DNA from: Mucidula mucida
Lineage: Eukaryota > Basidiomycota > Agaricomycetes > Agaricales > Physalacriaceae
Direction: 5' to 3'
NCBI GenBank assembly: GCA_015501055.1
Contig: JADNYV010000076.1
Coordinates: 62,001-126,000 of the forward strand
DNA: 64,000 nt
The notes under the pieces were generated by a model. It made no database searches and was not told where the DNA came from. It saw only the letters and a list, made by a program, of their open reading frames with translations. Both the position numbers and the translations under genes were made by a program. Below, one piece after another: positions 1 through 10,602 of this stretch (its first letter is position 1; the number at the start of each line of letters is the position of its first letter).

Positions 1-424
1 CAGGAGCGAGTTACTGAATATGGACAGGATTCTCGACCCATGGACACAGCCACTCGCAGTCTAAACACGAACGGACACGTAATGTACTTATAGCTCGTAG
101 CTTCTTGTAGTTTCTCTCATTGCTTTCCGTAGTATACTGTAGCGTTTCAACCGTAACTTCACAGCCTGTGACCCATTATGGTCTGAAGTTACAGCGAACA
201 GCTTCACAGACCCTTAAATTGCCTTTTTTGGACAGTTCCGCTTATAGCGGGACCTGAAATTTCCTTATTTGGAGGCTCGTGCCTGACCAAAGTGGTCCGT
301 GACCCGTTATGATGTATATATAGCTTCACTTCAAAGACCCCCGTGACCCGTTATGTGAATTTGCGGTCGAAACACTACAGTATTACCTATTTACTATTAC
401 TACTTACACAGGACTCTGGACTTG

Positions 425-731
425 TATATAAGCTTGCAGAACTCGTGTCAGTAGCACAGAACAATCTTACCACCCAACCCAATCATCTCGAACGAACCAA
501 ACAACAACAACTTATCCTTTTACCTCGTGTGGAACTAGACGTGTATCCTCAGTCACGCCTATCCCACAAATGGCTATCCACGAAGACAAGCTTCCATATC
601 AACATCAGCAAGCAATGGCCGACGCTGCGGCTTACGAGGACCACCTTGAGAGGAAGCCTACTACTTTCTTTGCTACATCTGCACATCACATTGCACTCGA
701 CGAGAGCGCCGCTGCTCGTCAGGATGACTGC
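425..731 (+). CDS. Small gene candidate, first exon (function unknown)
   Basis: A TATATAAG box lies at 425-432. After a ~110-nt pyrimidine/CA-rich leader, an ATG at 570 in a good context (cccacaaATGGC) opens a 54-codon reading frame to 731. A canonical GTGAGT donor follows directly at 732. The encoded peptide is charged, has no membrane segment, and ends in an Asp/Ala-rich stretch. I could not join it in frame to a downstream exon. A related segment recurs 100 bp downstream, and further + strand pieces at about 990-1180 read as protein in more than one frame. The family is not recognised. Evidence is limited to promoter plus start plus donor, so this may be a real short gene or a relic. Confidence 0.3.
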
Positions 732-842
732 GTGAGTGTCATCTTGGCTTGTTGGCTGTCTGGATGAACGTGCATGGTCAGTCGCACCAGTGCACCTCGA
801 CGAGAGCGCCGCTGCTCGTCAGGACAACTGCGTGGGTGTCCC
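697..842. repeat. Tandem duplication with 100-bp period
   Basis: The block starting ctcgacgagagcgcc at about 696 is repeated starting at about 796, with only a few changes over ~45 bp, including the run through gctgctcgtcagga. The first copy is inside the candidate exon, just before its splice donor. Confidence 0.7.
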
Positions 843-1309
843 CTTGCAAGTGTCAATGTCCGCCTCGACTGGGATAGCACTCCTCGCCAGGGCGACGGCG
901 TTTGGTGAGCCGTGCGCTGCTGGAGCGACAAGGGGTGGCCTTAGAACAACATAGGAGGCTGTTTACGGGCTGTCGCGGGTGTTGACAGGGAGAATTCGGG
1001 TTTGAACCGCGCGAGGATCTCTCTCTTGGTCTGCGGGTTCTGTTTCAGGACGAGCAAGACAGATACGCCGTGTGTGTGATAGTAGACGACCACTGATGAG
1101 GCACTCAATGGTGACGAAGTAACAGATGACATGGACGCGGATGAGTACATGGGACTCTCGTTGCGGGGTTTGGGATAGTCACGGACAATGGATGTTGTTA
1201 TATTTTCTGTTAATCAATCCGGCTTAATGGGATGGCTATCATGGGGTCTGATAGTCGTTCGTCATCTCGTCATGTAGTGTATGCAGGCGACGGCAACTTG
1301 TGTGCCCAA

Positions 1310-1573
1310 TCAAATGTGACATTGCATTGGCGACCGTGAGCGCGGGCCGGAACGGGTGAGCACGGACTCACCTCTGTCGCTAATGAGTGAGCAGCCCCAA
1401 CTCATACTCATACTCATACTCATACTCTGAACACTGCAAGCCATAGAGTCTCGGACGAGCTTGTTTTTGTGGCACAAAGTAAGGCACCATCGTCGGGGTT
1501 CAAGGGCGTTGCCTTGTTCGACGCTAACAACGACGACCGCAAAGATGAATAGCACGAACCTCAGTATAGCCAT
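1310..1573 (-). CDS. Putative small secreted protein (weak)
   Basis: An 87-codon ORF begins with a strongly hydrophobic N-terminus (MAILRFVLFIFAVVVVSV) followed by a small-residue region ending NA-L, as expected for a cleavable signal peptide. The mature part has four Cys and a Met-Ser run encoded by an ATGAGT hexamer microsatellite (plus-strand 1400-1428). No promoter or splice signal supports it and the family is not recognised, so the signal peptide may be chance. Confidence 0.22.
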   Translation of the reverse strand: MAILRFVLFIFAVVVVSVEQGNALEPRRWCLTLCHKNKLVRDSMACSVQSMSMSMSMSWGCSLISDRGESVLTRSGPRSRSPMQCHI

Positions 1574-2507
1574 CCTTGGCGCTGTACCAGCCTGTACCTA
1601 TCATTTGCGTCAAAGCAAGGCATCTCTCTAGCAGCATGGCATGAATTCACATATCCTAGCGCTTCCCACTTGGTAATGAGAGAAAGTTTACCATTGTCAC
1701 GTTACTGTCTTTGATTTTAAGCTGAGCTCCGGGAGCTCTGGGACTGCGATACGTCTACTCGAGTGAAGGTACTAAGGAGTGTATTATGAATGAGTGAGAC
1801 TCAGAGGGTGGGAAGATGAGAGGTTGGCGAGCACGTAAGAACGGTCACTTGGAATGGTTTGTCTCGACTACTATTCCGTGGACTGCAGAATCAAACTCAA
1901 AGCCTTCTCGCCTCAAGGCGTTGGATCGGATCCTCCCGGGTTGTGGATATGTATACAGCTCGTCGTAGCCGGACATAGCATGGGGTGTTACGTTCTGTCC
2001 TCTTACGCAGCACGCTTTTTCTAGCCAGCACACTCCTCTAGCAAACCAACACTTACACGGGGTCCAGGACAACTACAACATGGACCACAAGCACGTACTC
2101 TAGGATATTTTGGTCTGAAACTTTGCCATAGATATCGCGCGCGGGGATCAAACAGCTTTGGCAACTTTGCAGATCGGTGTCCGCCGCTTAACTTACCACT
2201 GGGTCAGCTATATCAAGTATTGGGATGTCTACGGATCCTTTGCGTATATCTAAGCGCGGCGAGTGCGTGTCTGACTTTTTGATTGCGACACTATTACAAA
2301 AATCAGCCTTGACAGTTGATGCACCAGTAGAACTTGCGGCTTGGACAGGTGTTTTCGAGCATGTCTGATCGGCTTGCATAGTTCAGAGCGTAGGTTGGTC
2401 GGTGCACCATCTGCTCTGGAAACCGAGTTGAGACATACAGCAATGCGGTTCGCCACGACGTTGTAGCAGCTCAGCAAGTGGTAAAAAACGGATAGCATCA
2501 AAGAATT

Positions 2508-2590
2508 GCATTAAGGGGAAATCGAACCCCCGGCGGGTCGATACGGTGCGAATGTGGCAACGACCCAGGTTACCACTACCCAATTAATGC
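2508..2590 (-). tRNA. tRNA-Gly(GCC) with 13-nt intron
   Basis: On the minus strand a cloverleaf can be drawn. The acceptor GCATTAA pairs with TTAATGC. The D-stem is GGGT/ACCT and the anticodon stem GGTCG/CGACC. The loop TTGCCA contains the GCC anticodon, and the T-stem GGGGG/TCCCC has one G-U pair around TTCGATT. A ~13-nt insertion follows the base 3' of the anticodon, the normal tRNA intron position. It is one of four copies at 2.5-10.3 kb that differ almost only in the intron. Confidence 0.88.
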
Positions 2591-2820
2591 CCGAATCTTG
2601 AGCGCGGTTGAAATCTACGGGTAAAGACAGAAGGAGGAACAGGAACGAGTAGTCGGAATGCGAGCCGGAAGCCGACGATCGGTTGCAGTGCCCAGCTTGG
2701 TCTTGTCAACGGACCATAACGAGCGAGAAGCCGAACGACGGCGCAGCGATACCTTTATACCTTGTAGCAGGAGAGGCTACCCTTTGATAGACGACGGACC
2801 ACAGGACCAACAGCAATAAC

Positions 2821-4447
2821 ATGTCATCGAGGGATATAGGTGCATTATATATCGTCTTTCGCGGGTCGATGCTCACAAGCCTTGCAGTTGCTATATTCCA
2901 CGTCTCGTTTCATCCTACCAAGGGAAACATCGTTGACTGGAGCGTCACAACGGATGGTGCGTGCTTCTATGGTCCTATTTTGCTATTGCTAACACCACGG
3001 CCTGCAGATTCCGTATCACTGGACAATGTAGAATTTAGCGCACTACCTAGTGGACTACATCAGCGCGACGAGGACGTTATGTGCGCTGCATGCCTTGTTC
3101 TTGTAGGCTTACTAACGCGGATATAGATATTTCACGTCCCCGCCAGAACATAATGGATTGGCTGTATTCCGACGACGAGCGACGAATGCACCGGGACACC
3201 GTGGGTCGCGACTAGGTGCGCTAGGCATCATCACACGGCGACCGACACACGGATGGAAAAAACTGGAAAAGCTGTACATGGACATGCTGGGAGAAGGAGA
3301 CAAGGAGCTGGGAGAGGCGGATTGGGGTCTGGCGAAACGATGGTTTGACGAGCAGAGCGGCAGACTAGATGAGGAAGAGGCAGAGCATCCGGCGCAGCAC
3401 CTCCCACACGTTCTGCGCACAGTCGGACCGGCTTTTGTCACGCTGGCGAAACATGTGGTGGGTGGACGGAGGGTATTGGTGTACGCGTCCATGTCCAAGG
3501 CTACCTCAATACCTTCTTCTTCTTCATCTACCCCACCGCCTCCTACACCTATACATGCCGCATGTACGCTATGTCATCTCCTCGCCGCGGCATCCCCCGC
3601 CCCAGCGCGCGTCCTCGGATGCGTCGGTCTAATGGACTTTCCACGACTCGTCTCGGCCTCATCGGCATCGTGGATCGCATGTACCACGGACGCCATCTTC
3701 CTCGAAAAACCACAATGCTACGATATATTATTCGACGTCTCCGAGCAGCGCATGTATACCCCATCACTCATCCGCAGTGCGACAGCTGGAGAAGAGGAAG
3801 AACAAGGAGAGGAAAGGTCAGCGGGAAAGTGGAAACTGTCAGGTGCACGCTGGGCATGGAGTGATGTCCGCGTGTTTAATTCCCTAGCAGGGCAGGAAGA
3901 CCGTGACAAAGGCCCATGGGACGTCTGGCGCATCTACGAAGACGTCTGGATGCTCTGCGCCTCACTCTGGGGCGGCGGCGTGCGTCTCGAAGGCGCCGAC
4001 GACGTCCCGCTTGTACGACAAGTCGGCGCTGGAATCGAAGGTCGGCCGTCGACCAGTTCGACGAGCTCCCGCGCGCCGCTCCTCGGCACAATACCGATGA
4101 GTCCTACGGGGTTAGTGGGTGATGGCGCACAGCTCCTCGCGGCGTTGGAGGCGCTGTTTAAATTCCATTTGGCGACGCTGGAGACGCTCATGCCGCCCCC
4201 GCCGATTACGGAGGAAGTCGTTCTTACCGCCAAGGATCTGGCGGCGATGGAGCTTGGTCCGCTGAGCGCGATGGATGCGAGGTATGTTGAGTGGTTGGGC
4301 AAGGAGTATGGTGGCGCAGGGAGAGTCGAGGAGGTGTTGGTTCCTGTTGAAAGTGAGGTGAGGACTAGAGGGAGAGGGAGGGGCGTTAAGGTTATTGTGA
4401 GAAGGGGGTGGAAGGATGTGTTGGGTGTCGTTTTGGGATATTCGTAG
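2821..4447 (+). CDS. DENND11/LCHN-like protein (DENN-type, DUF4484 C-terminus)
   Basis: The spliced CDS is 2821-2839, 2888-2956, 3008-3080 and 3127-4447 (493 aa; introns of 48, 51 and 46 nt). It starts MSSRDIVAIFHVSFHP. The segment V/I-EFSALPSGLH then EDVIYF and GLAVFRRR is the conserved N-terminal DENN signature of the LCHN/DENND11 family. TDAIFLEKPQCYDILFDVS and the C-terminal region match my recollection of its DUF4484 extension. Known members are DENN-module proteins linked to Rab regulation and membrane traffic; the role here is inferred from family. A Ser/Pro-rich linker lies near residues 170-185 and an Arg/Gly-rich run near the C-terminus. The start is the first ATG that splices in frame. 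Length is in the expected range for fungi and no disruption is seen. Confidence 0.82.
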
Positions 4448-4539
4448 TATACCCTATTTACATGTTATTGTTCTTTATGCTGCTTTTTGTTGTGAATGAT
4501 GGCTTCAGAATCTCAAAACTGCCCCAAATGCCATTGTAC

Positions 4540-4633
4540 GCATTAATGGGGTAGTGGTAACCTGGGTCGTTGCCATAAATGTGAATTGGAACGGAATATC
4601 GACCCGCCGGGGGTTCGATTCCCCCTTAATGCA
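4540..4633 (+). tRNA. tRNA-Gly(GCC) with 23-nt intron
   Basis: The stems are as in the copy at 2.5 kb: acceptor GCATTAA/TTAATGC, D-stem GGGT/ACCT, anticodon stem GGTCG/CGACC, loop TTGCCA, and a perfect GGGGG/CCCCC T-stem. The intron is about 4576-4598, after the base 3' of the anticodon. The gene lies ~90 bp downstream of the DENND11-like gene, on the same strand. Confidence 0.9.
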
Positions 4634-4899
4634 TCGCCAATGTGGATGGAGCATCTTTTTATCCTTATGTACGAACGTTATCGATGAGGTTTTCCTACTG
4701 ACAGCAAATTTTTCATAGTGCTTTTTTTATTGATTGCCACCTTCATTGATGTACTTTTCACTATCACGATCACATTCTGACATTGACCACTCGTAATCGA
4801 CATCGAGTTGCCGTTGCTCTCATGCCAAGGCGATCCTGCGGTCTTCAATACATGATCATTTGACGTTGTCTAGCATCTATGTTTCCCCGAGAAGTATTT

Positions 4900-5820
4900 T
4901 AAAGATGAACGGCCAAGTTGGGTGCAAGAGGAATACATGATGTATGATGAAACAGAATACAGCTGGGAAAGACGACGTCTAGTAAGTAGTACGTGGTTAT
5001 CATTCACAGATCCTCCTCTCCCGTATCTCCCCCTCAACAGCTTCTGCCACAGGATTCCCAATCACCGTCCTCCCCCTCCTCTGCCAAACCCCGCCCGTGA
5101 TACCTCCCTTTTAAAAGATATGGTCAATCGCTTCGAGCTCAAGACCCCGCTGCGTTTCAGGGAAAAACTATGTATCATTCAACCATTCAGTATGCTGACT
5201 TTTGTTACACACGCATATCCAGCTTTTTCAACTGGATGTGCGTGTTCGCCGTCGTAGAGATGCCCCGCCTGCGATCCAGAACATCAAACTGGCGCGTGTT
5301 TATCATCTTTGGCGGTGTTGGGTGCCGCTAGTATACTTTGTGAGTTTGAAGCGCTTTGTCCTGATTTCTGCGGGGTAGAGTGTCAATATGAGCAACTTGG
5401 AACGGAATATGTAAAGCGATGGGGATTCCGACGAGGAATAATCTGGAATATGAACACCACCGTATGCTGCGGGCTGGGATGAGGATGGAGGCAGATGGAG
5501 AGACCTGTGGCGGATATCATGAGTAGGGGGCGTCTCCCGACGCGGCTACGTGAACAAGTATGCGTGGATGGCACGTACCCAGAACGAAGCAAACATGTAT
5601 GTTATGGACGTACAGCCCCTGAGGATGCGTGTGAGGCCCATGGTGTTTTGATATACGACTGGGGCTCGGTAATTTATCATGTTCGAGCTGAATCAAGTCA
5701 GTCTTCGTTAGGTAGATTAAAGGGGTACGTCGACGAACTGATTCCAATGCACAAAGATATGGGATAGGTAGAATCAACCTGCGAGATAAGTATATCCGGG
5801 AATAGAAGCCCCACACTACA
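4900..5820 (-). pseudogene. Decayed MFS sugar transporter
   Basis: Read on the minus strand, fragments in shifting frames are typical of fungal sugar/lactose-permease MFS transporters. From about 5600 to 5480 come CTSITYMFASFWVRA and then RRPLLMISATGLSICL (the loop after a GRRPLL motif). Near 5380 is LYPAEIRTKRF, and near 5140 FFPETQRGLELEAIDHIF (the PET(K/R)G...L motif after the last helix). Stop codons and frameshifts separate the fragments, so no intact protein can be made. Order along the DNA matches order in the family. Short ORFs in this interval on either strand are shadows of the relic. Confidence 0.72.
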
Positions 5821-6220
5821 CACCTTGGTCGTCTGGACCGCAGAGGGAAGACGAGGACGAAGAGGTCATGGGGTGGATATAGGTGTACAGGACACGATCA
5901 CTCTGAATGTGTTCTAAACTAACGAATGATGAGCAAGGTCGGCTGATAGCTATAGGTAGTGCATATGCGTTTATGTCAATTTAGACGATACCATGCTAAC
6001 GGACACTACGGTGGTGCTAGTTGAAGACTAAGACCACAGCGTAAACAAGTGTAATCGGTTAAGAGCTCCCGCTTACGCCTCAATATCTCAGAAAGGCGCT
6101 GTCACGTCCAAAATGTGGATAATACGAGTAACAAAAAAGTCCATCGACGCTGTAACCACACGCCGGAATAAAAAAAAAACGTCGCTAAAAAGCGTCCACA
6201 TCACACCCCACCTTCCAACC
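5821..6220. other. Intergenic, nothing recognised
   Basis: No ORF with family signal, tRNA or clear repeat is seen. An A-run lies at about 6170-6178 just beyond the 3' end of the minus-strand peroxidase gene. Confidence 0.5.
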
Positions 6221-6984
6221 TCATAATCTTCCCAACCTCACCTCCCACCTCCCTCGCCCCAACAGACTAACCCTCCTTCTCCCAATCCCCTCCGGAAGCC
6301 GCTCCTCCACCAAAAACACCCTCAGCGCCTTAATCGGAATTCCCTTTCCACCACCACCAACATCGACCTTGAGCAGCTCCCACAAAAGCCCACTCTCGCC
6401 TAACGCAATTTCCTCATGCAACGCCGTCAACGTGCACCTTTCCTCTCTACGAATCCTCACCGCCGCGAGATCCGTGCGAGTGACATACCCCGTGGCGCCC
6501 GCGCATTGCACAAAGTCCTCAAACATCGCCGGGTCGGGGGCGTGGCTCGGCACGTTGGGGTGTATGAACGACGCCGTGTGCGCTACGCGGATCAGCCCAA
6601 AGGAGGATGTGGACGCTAGGTCGAGTGTCCATGAGATCGGGAGCAGCTTAGAGAGGTATGGGGATATGTGGGTGTAGGATGGATTGGGAGACGAGGAAGA
6701 AAGGGAGAAGGACAAACGTCCGTAGAGGATGTACCCTGGGATCATGAGGAGGAGCGCGAGCGGGATAGAGAGGTTGTAGACGGAGATCATGGTGTCGAGG
6801 AGGAGCAGGAAGGGGATGTGTGTTCCCGTTCGGGAGCTATGGGCGTGGGCGCATTAGGGATTGGAAGATAAGGGAGATGAGAAGTAAAAAAGACGTACAT
6901 GTATCCGTGGTTCGCGAGTGCGTTGAGACCTGGACAGGGCGCGCGCGTGCGTTTGGGATCTGTGGACGGTATATACGCGTTCAT
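6221..6984 (-). CDS. Heme haloperoxidase (chloroperoxidase/UPO-like family)
   Basis: Two exons, 6984-6899 and 6836-6221, are split by a 62-nt intron with a CCTAAT branch-like site (233 aa). The N-terminus holds APCPGLNALANHGYI, the hallmark of the family; its Cys is the axial heme thiolate ligand in characterised members. It is followed by VYNLSIPLALLLM, a TRTDLAAVR segment, the acidic LHEEIALGES stretch where the distal acid region normally lies, and a C-terminal VEERLPEG. Characterised relatives use H2O2 to halogenate or oxygenate substrates and are often secreted. No signal peptide precedes the PCP motif here, so the product may be intracellular, or an upstream exon was missed. A His in the usual position of the distal motif is not obvious, so catalytic class is uncertain. 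Confidence 0.78.
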
Positions 6985-7695
6985 CGTCCTGTGTTTTTCG
7001 AGTTTTTTCGTTCGACAGTAAAGGCGAGTAAGTAGTGTATGTTCGTTCGTCGTCCAGACCAGAAAAAGATGCAATGAAAAGAAAGGCGATATCAAAGGGT
7101 GTAGGGAAAGAAAGTGAAATTAGCAGTGCGATGTGGTGGTGGTTCAAGTCAAAGCCCAGCTTTAATTTACCGGCGCGATCGAGGAACTAAGTAGGCGGGG
7201 CGCTTCCATTCTCGGTGCCGTGGCTAGAACGACGACGATCTCGCTTGGAGAGTGGTTACTGTCTTCATCTCCGCGTCTTGCCTCTTAATTACGCCAGAAG
7301 CATTCATCGACTTCCTGTTCATTGATTTAGTGTTCGATTCAACGAGGAATGGAAGGGAGATTGACGCGTGGACATGTGGAATGTTCAGCGATCATGGGCT
7401 TCTGGCGTGAGACGAGAGCCATGATCTGCGTTGAGCAGTTCTTCTTGTCTGCTGTAGTAATTGACCGGCTAAGATGACAGGGAGGATATCGGTGAGGTGA
7501 GCTGTTGAGTCTCCTGGATCTAGTCAGCCGGTGTGGCGCAAGTCTAGAATAGGTTTCAACTCAAGACCCTTGAGATGTCATAGAGTATTCGCATCAATCC
7601 GGGAGGAGTGGAAGATGGCATGCGCTTAGAGACGATAGATCGAAGTGACATGCAAAAACGCAGCTAGCGAAAACATCATAGCCCTCGAAAAGCAT
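6985..7695. other. Peroxidase promoter and intergenic DNA
   Basis: 6985-7140 is a pyrimidine-rich leader (read on minus) of the peroxidase gene. The rest has no recognisable gene. Confidence 0.4.
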
Positions 7696-7790
7696 GCATT
7701 AAGGGGGAATCGAACCCCCGGCGGGTCGAAACAAGTATCACATAAAGTTCTATATGGCAACGACCCAGGTTACCACTACCCCATTAATGC
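7696..7790 (-). tRNA. tRNA-Gly(GCC) with 25-nt intron
   Basis: The cloverleaf elements are the same as in the other copies (GCATTAA/TTAATGC, GGTCG/CGACC, TTGCCA, GGGGG/CCCCC). The AT-rich 25-nt intron is unrelated in sequence to those of the sister copies. Confidence 0.9.
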
Positions 7791-7965
7791 CTATACCTTT
7801 GCAGTGAGGAGCACCTACAGAGCCTTTGATAATGCAAATGTTCGCTGAGAGGATGCTGAGAAGAAGGGAATACATCCTGTCCGGAAAAAGGCATGTACAT
7901 CGCTCTCATGATCGCAATGTCTCAAAATCTCGGATTGAGGAATCAATTGTAAGATCTGCGGACAA

Positions 7966-8042
7966 GCATTCGTTGGGTAGTGGTCACGGCACACCGCAAG
8001 GAGACCAATTGGCAACTGGGGTTCGATTCCCTCTCAATGCGT
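7966..8042 (+). pseudogene. tRNA-like relic
   Basis: The stretch begins GCATTCGTTGGGTAGTGGTC and ends GGTTCGATTCCCTCTCAATGC. D-loop and T-loop remnants are recognisable, but there is an acceptor mismatch, a broken D-stem and no clear anticodon stem. It resembles a degraded glycine tRNA copy. Confidence 0.45.
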
Positions 8043-8235
8043 AAGAAATCCACGTTGACATACTTTTTGCTTGACCCGAACCTTACGCGTAATAGGAGTC
8101 GGAGGAGGCAGTGTCCGGGGTCCCGTGTTTGAGTGCCGAGACCCCGGGTAGCGGTGATGATGGTGGTTTGCTTTGTACGACCATCAAGACGATTTCGGAT
8201 TAGATCTCTCTCGCGCACTCGAAATACTAGGGACG

Positions 8236-9850
8236 ATGGCGAAAACGCGGCCAAAGAGGTCTACGCGGAGCAGCGGGAACAAGGTGCGCCCTACAGTGTG
8301 GGAGGGGGCGGGTGCTGATGGACCGAGCACAGCTGGTGACGGACCCGCTCTCGTCGACGCCGCTGCTGACGTCTCAGCTGCGGTCTTTGGGGCTGTACGC
8401 TGCGCCGACGGTGGGGGATGGCAACTGCCTGTTTCGGGCGCTTAGTGATCAATATTACGGGAGCGAGGGGATGCATGGCAAGGTGTGTGTATACATGTGC
8501 CGCCTCTGCTTTCTAGACGCGGGTCTAGGTGCGCCAAGATATCTGCGACTGGATCGACGCACACCGCGAGCGCTACGAGGGCTTTGTCGATGTGGACGAA
8601 TTTGGAAAGGGCGGCATGGACGGCTATTTGAGGGGTATGAGGCAGAATGGTACGTCTCTCAAGCGTTGATATCGACGATGCTGAGGAGATCACAGCGACG
8701 TACGGCGGACACATGGAGCTATCGGCGTTTGCACATTTGACGCAGCGCCACGTAAAGGTCATCCAGCCAGGTTTGGTCTATGTCATCTCTCCCCAGGCTG
8801 TGGTCAAGGAGGAGCCTGACTTGGAGGAGGAAGAAGATTTGGAGCCGCGGAGGAGTAGGAAGGTCAAGGTGAAAGTAAAGCTGGAGGAAGAGGAAGACAC
8901 TGGTGGCCTGTTTGAGCAGCCAGAGAGCGGGCCGACGCTGTATGTGGCGTACCACGACTGGGAGCACTTTTCGAGCATCCGCAATCTGCGTGGACCCCAT
9001 GCCGGTCTGCCTTGTGTCGTCGAGTCGCCTGGACCAGAGGACGAACAGGGTCTGTCTTTTCGCGTCTTTCTTAACGTTAATTCACGCGTTTCTAGTTTCA
9101 ACCAAGAGCGCGAAAAAGCGGCAGCTTAAAGCCGCCTCGACAAAGAAACCGAGGATCACAAGGATCAAGCTCAAACTGCCAGATTCCCCCTCATCGTCTG
9201 CTCCGCCATCATCTCAAGCATCCTCCGTACCTCCATCGTCCCAAGCTTCCTCATTAGCCCCCAGCTCATCATCGTCATCATCGTCACCTCCATACTCGTC
9301 TTCATCTTCCCCTCTTACCCCCATCCCATCTTCATCCAAGCCAACTCCGCCCTCTTCCCCATCACCGACTCCTTCCTCACGTGCTACTCCCGCCCCGCCT
9401 GCCATATCCGAGGAGCGGTGGGAGCGCTCTCCGAAACGGACGCTCGTCACGGGCAACGAAGGTGAAGAGCGTAAACGCCGTCGTCTTCGCGAGGCATGTC
9501 TTGATCTCGACGCCGAACTGAGCGAGTTGAGCGAGGAAGAAGAGACGCCCTCTCTTTCCCCCGACTCTCCCGGACGCGTCTCGTCCTCATCTTCCTCGTC
9601 TTCCTCGCCAGAGCCCCAGCCAAAGTTGACGAGGCGGCAGCGCAAGAAGCTTGGGCTGCCGAAACAGTACAAGTTGATGAGTCCGCCCCCGAGAGGTACG
9701 GGCGCGGGCGTCATACGTATACCAGGGGGGCGCCATCCGAGCCAGGTGCAGGTCCGCGTGAAGCAGGAGGAGATGGACGGGGAAGGCGAGTGGACGACTA
9801 ATGGCGCGGGCCGCGTCGATGTGAGAGGCTTTAGGGAGTTGAAGATTTAG
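8236..9850 (+). CDS. OTU-domain cysteine protease (OTUD3-like)
   Basis: Five exons: 8236-8283, 8333-8482, 8529-8649, 8696-9049 and 9096-9850 (475 aa; introns of 49, 46, 46 and 46 nt). After a basic N-terminus (MAKTRPKRSTR), residues ~35-60 carry GDGNCLFRAL, the OTU catalytic Asp-x-x-Cys motif. QNATYGGHMELSAFA matches the GG-H/N-xELxA core, and TLYVAYHDWEHFSSIR supplies the C-terminal catalytic-His region (normally YHxxxHY/S). OTU enzymes remove ubiquitin from proteins. The C-terminal half is low-complexity Ser/Pro, then acidic, then LTRRQRKKLGLPK, a basic stretch I associate with fungal members. The ATG at 8236 is chosen because exon 1 splices in frame; the in-frame ATG at 8318 lies inside intron 1. 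Confidence 0.88.
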
Positions 9851-10005
9851 CATTTTAACGACACCATCACTCATGACCCCCCGCAGTATATATTGTGCAT
9901 ACCTATTTATTCATTGTTTGTCAAACTAGCAGTCGACTTGCAAGAAATTACCGCCATTCATCTTTGCTGGCCACAAAGCAGGACAACCAAAGTCTTATTA
10001 GCCAT

Positions 10006-10062
10006 TAAGGGTGTTTCGAGCCGCGTTGTTGGGCATGCTGACCCATTAACGCACGCCATGTC
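10006..10062 (-). pseudogene. tRNA-Gly-like relic
   Basis: On the minus strand the stretch reads GCGTTAATGGGTCAGCATG and ends ACACCCTTAATGGC. Acceptor-like ends and a D-arm-like start remain, but the T-loop and anticodon arm are lost. Confidence 0.3.
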
Positions 10063-10180
10063 ACGGATTCGCCGTTGTCAGGTGTGTTCTTGCGCGCATG
10101 TGGACATTTCTTGTTGAAAGAACCAGGCAATGTTAAGGAGCAAAATGTTAGTGTATGAAACCTTGGCTGTGAGCCACGAT

Positions 10181-10268
10181 GCATTAAGGGGGAATCGAAC
10201 CCCCGGCGGGTCGACACATCTTTTCCAGGACATGGCAACAACCCAGGTTACCACTACCCCATTAATGC
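10181..10268 (-). tRNA. tRNA-Gly(GCC) with 18-nt intron
   Basis: Acceptor and T arms are identical to the other copies. The anticodon stem is GGTTG/CGACC with one U-G pair, the loop is TTGCCA, and the intron is ~18 nt. The gene sits between the OTU gene and the F-box gene. Confidence 0.88.
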
Positions 10269-10602
10269 ATGTTCCATGTTTCATACTCTATCTGAAGGTC
10301 TACTACCAGAGAATCTTTTCTACCCCTTAAGTGAAACATTGCCTACAACTCTCAACCCATGAGATTTCACAAGAACAGCTTGCCTACTAGTCGATGTTTG
10401 TACAAACATTCCACACAAATAAACAAAAGGACTATCCACCCAGTCCATGCAAGTCGGCGCGATTGAACCCATGGGAGTGGTTGAACGACGTTCTTGGCAA
10501 TGCGACTACACCATTGACGCCACCCAAACACTCATCGTATCCGAAGACACAATTGTATCCTACCCCGGAGCATCCCAACTCCCGAAATCAGCTTTTACAA
10601 TT

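Noticed and set aside
570..767. Considered a mating pheromone precursor because of a Cys near the end
   Set aside because: No C-terminal CaaX box in any frame joined by a plausible intron.
3112..3498. Minus-strand 128-codon ORF
   Set aside because: Lies antisense to the DENND11-like gene, with composition mirroring it and no splice or family support.
9214..9714. Minus-strand 166-codon acidic ORF
   Set aside because: Antisense shadow of the Ser-rich tail of the OTU gene.
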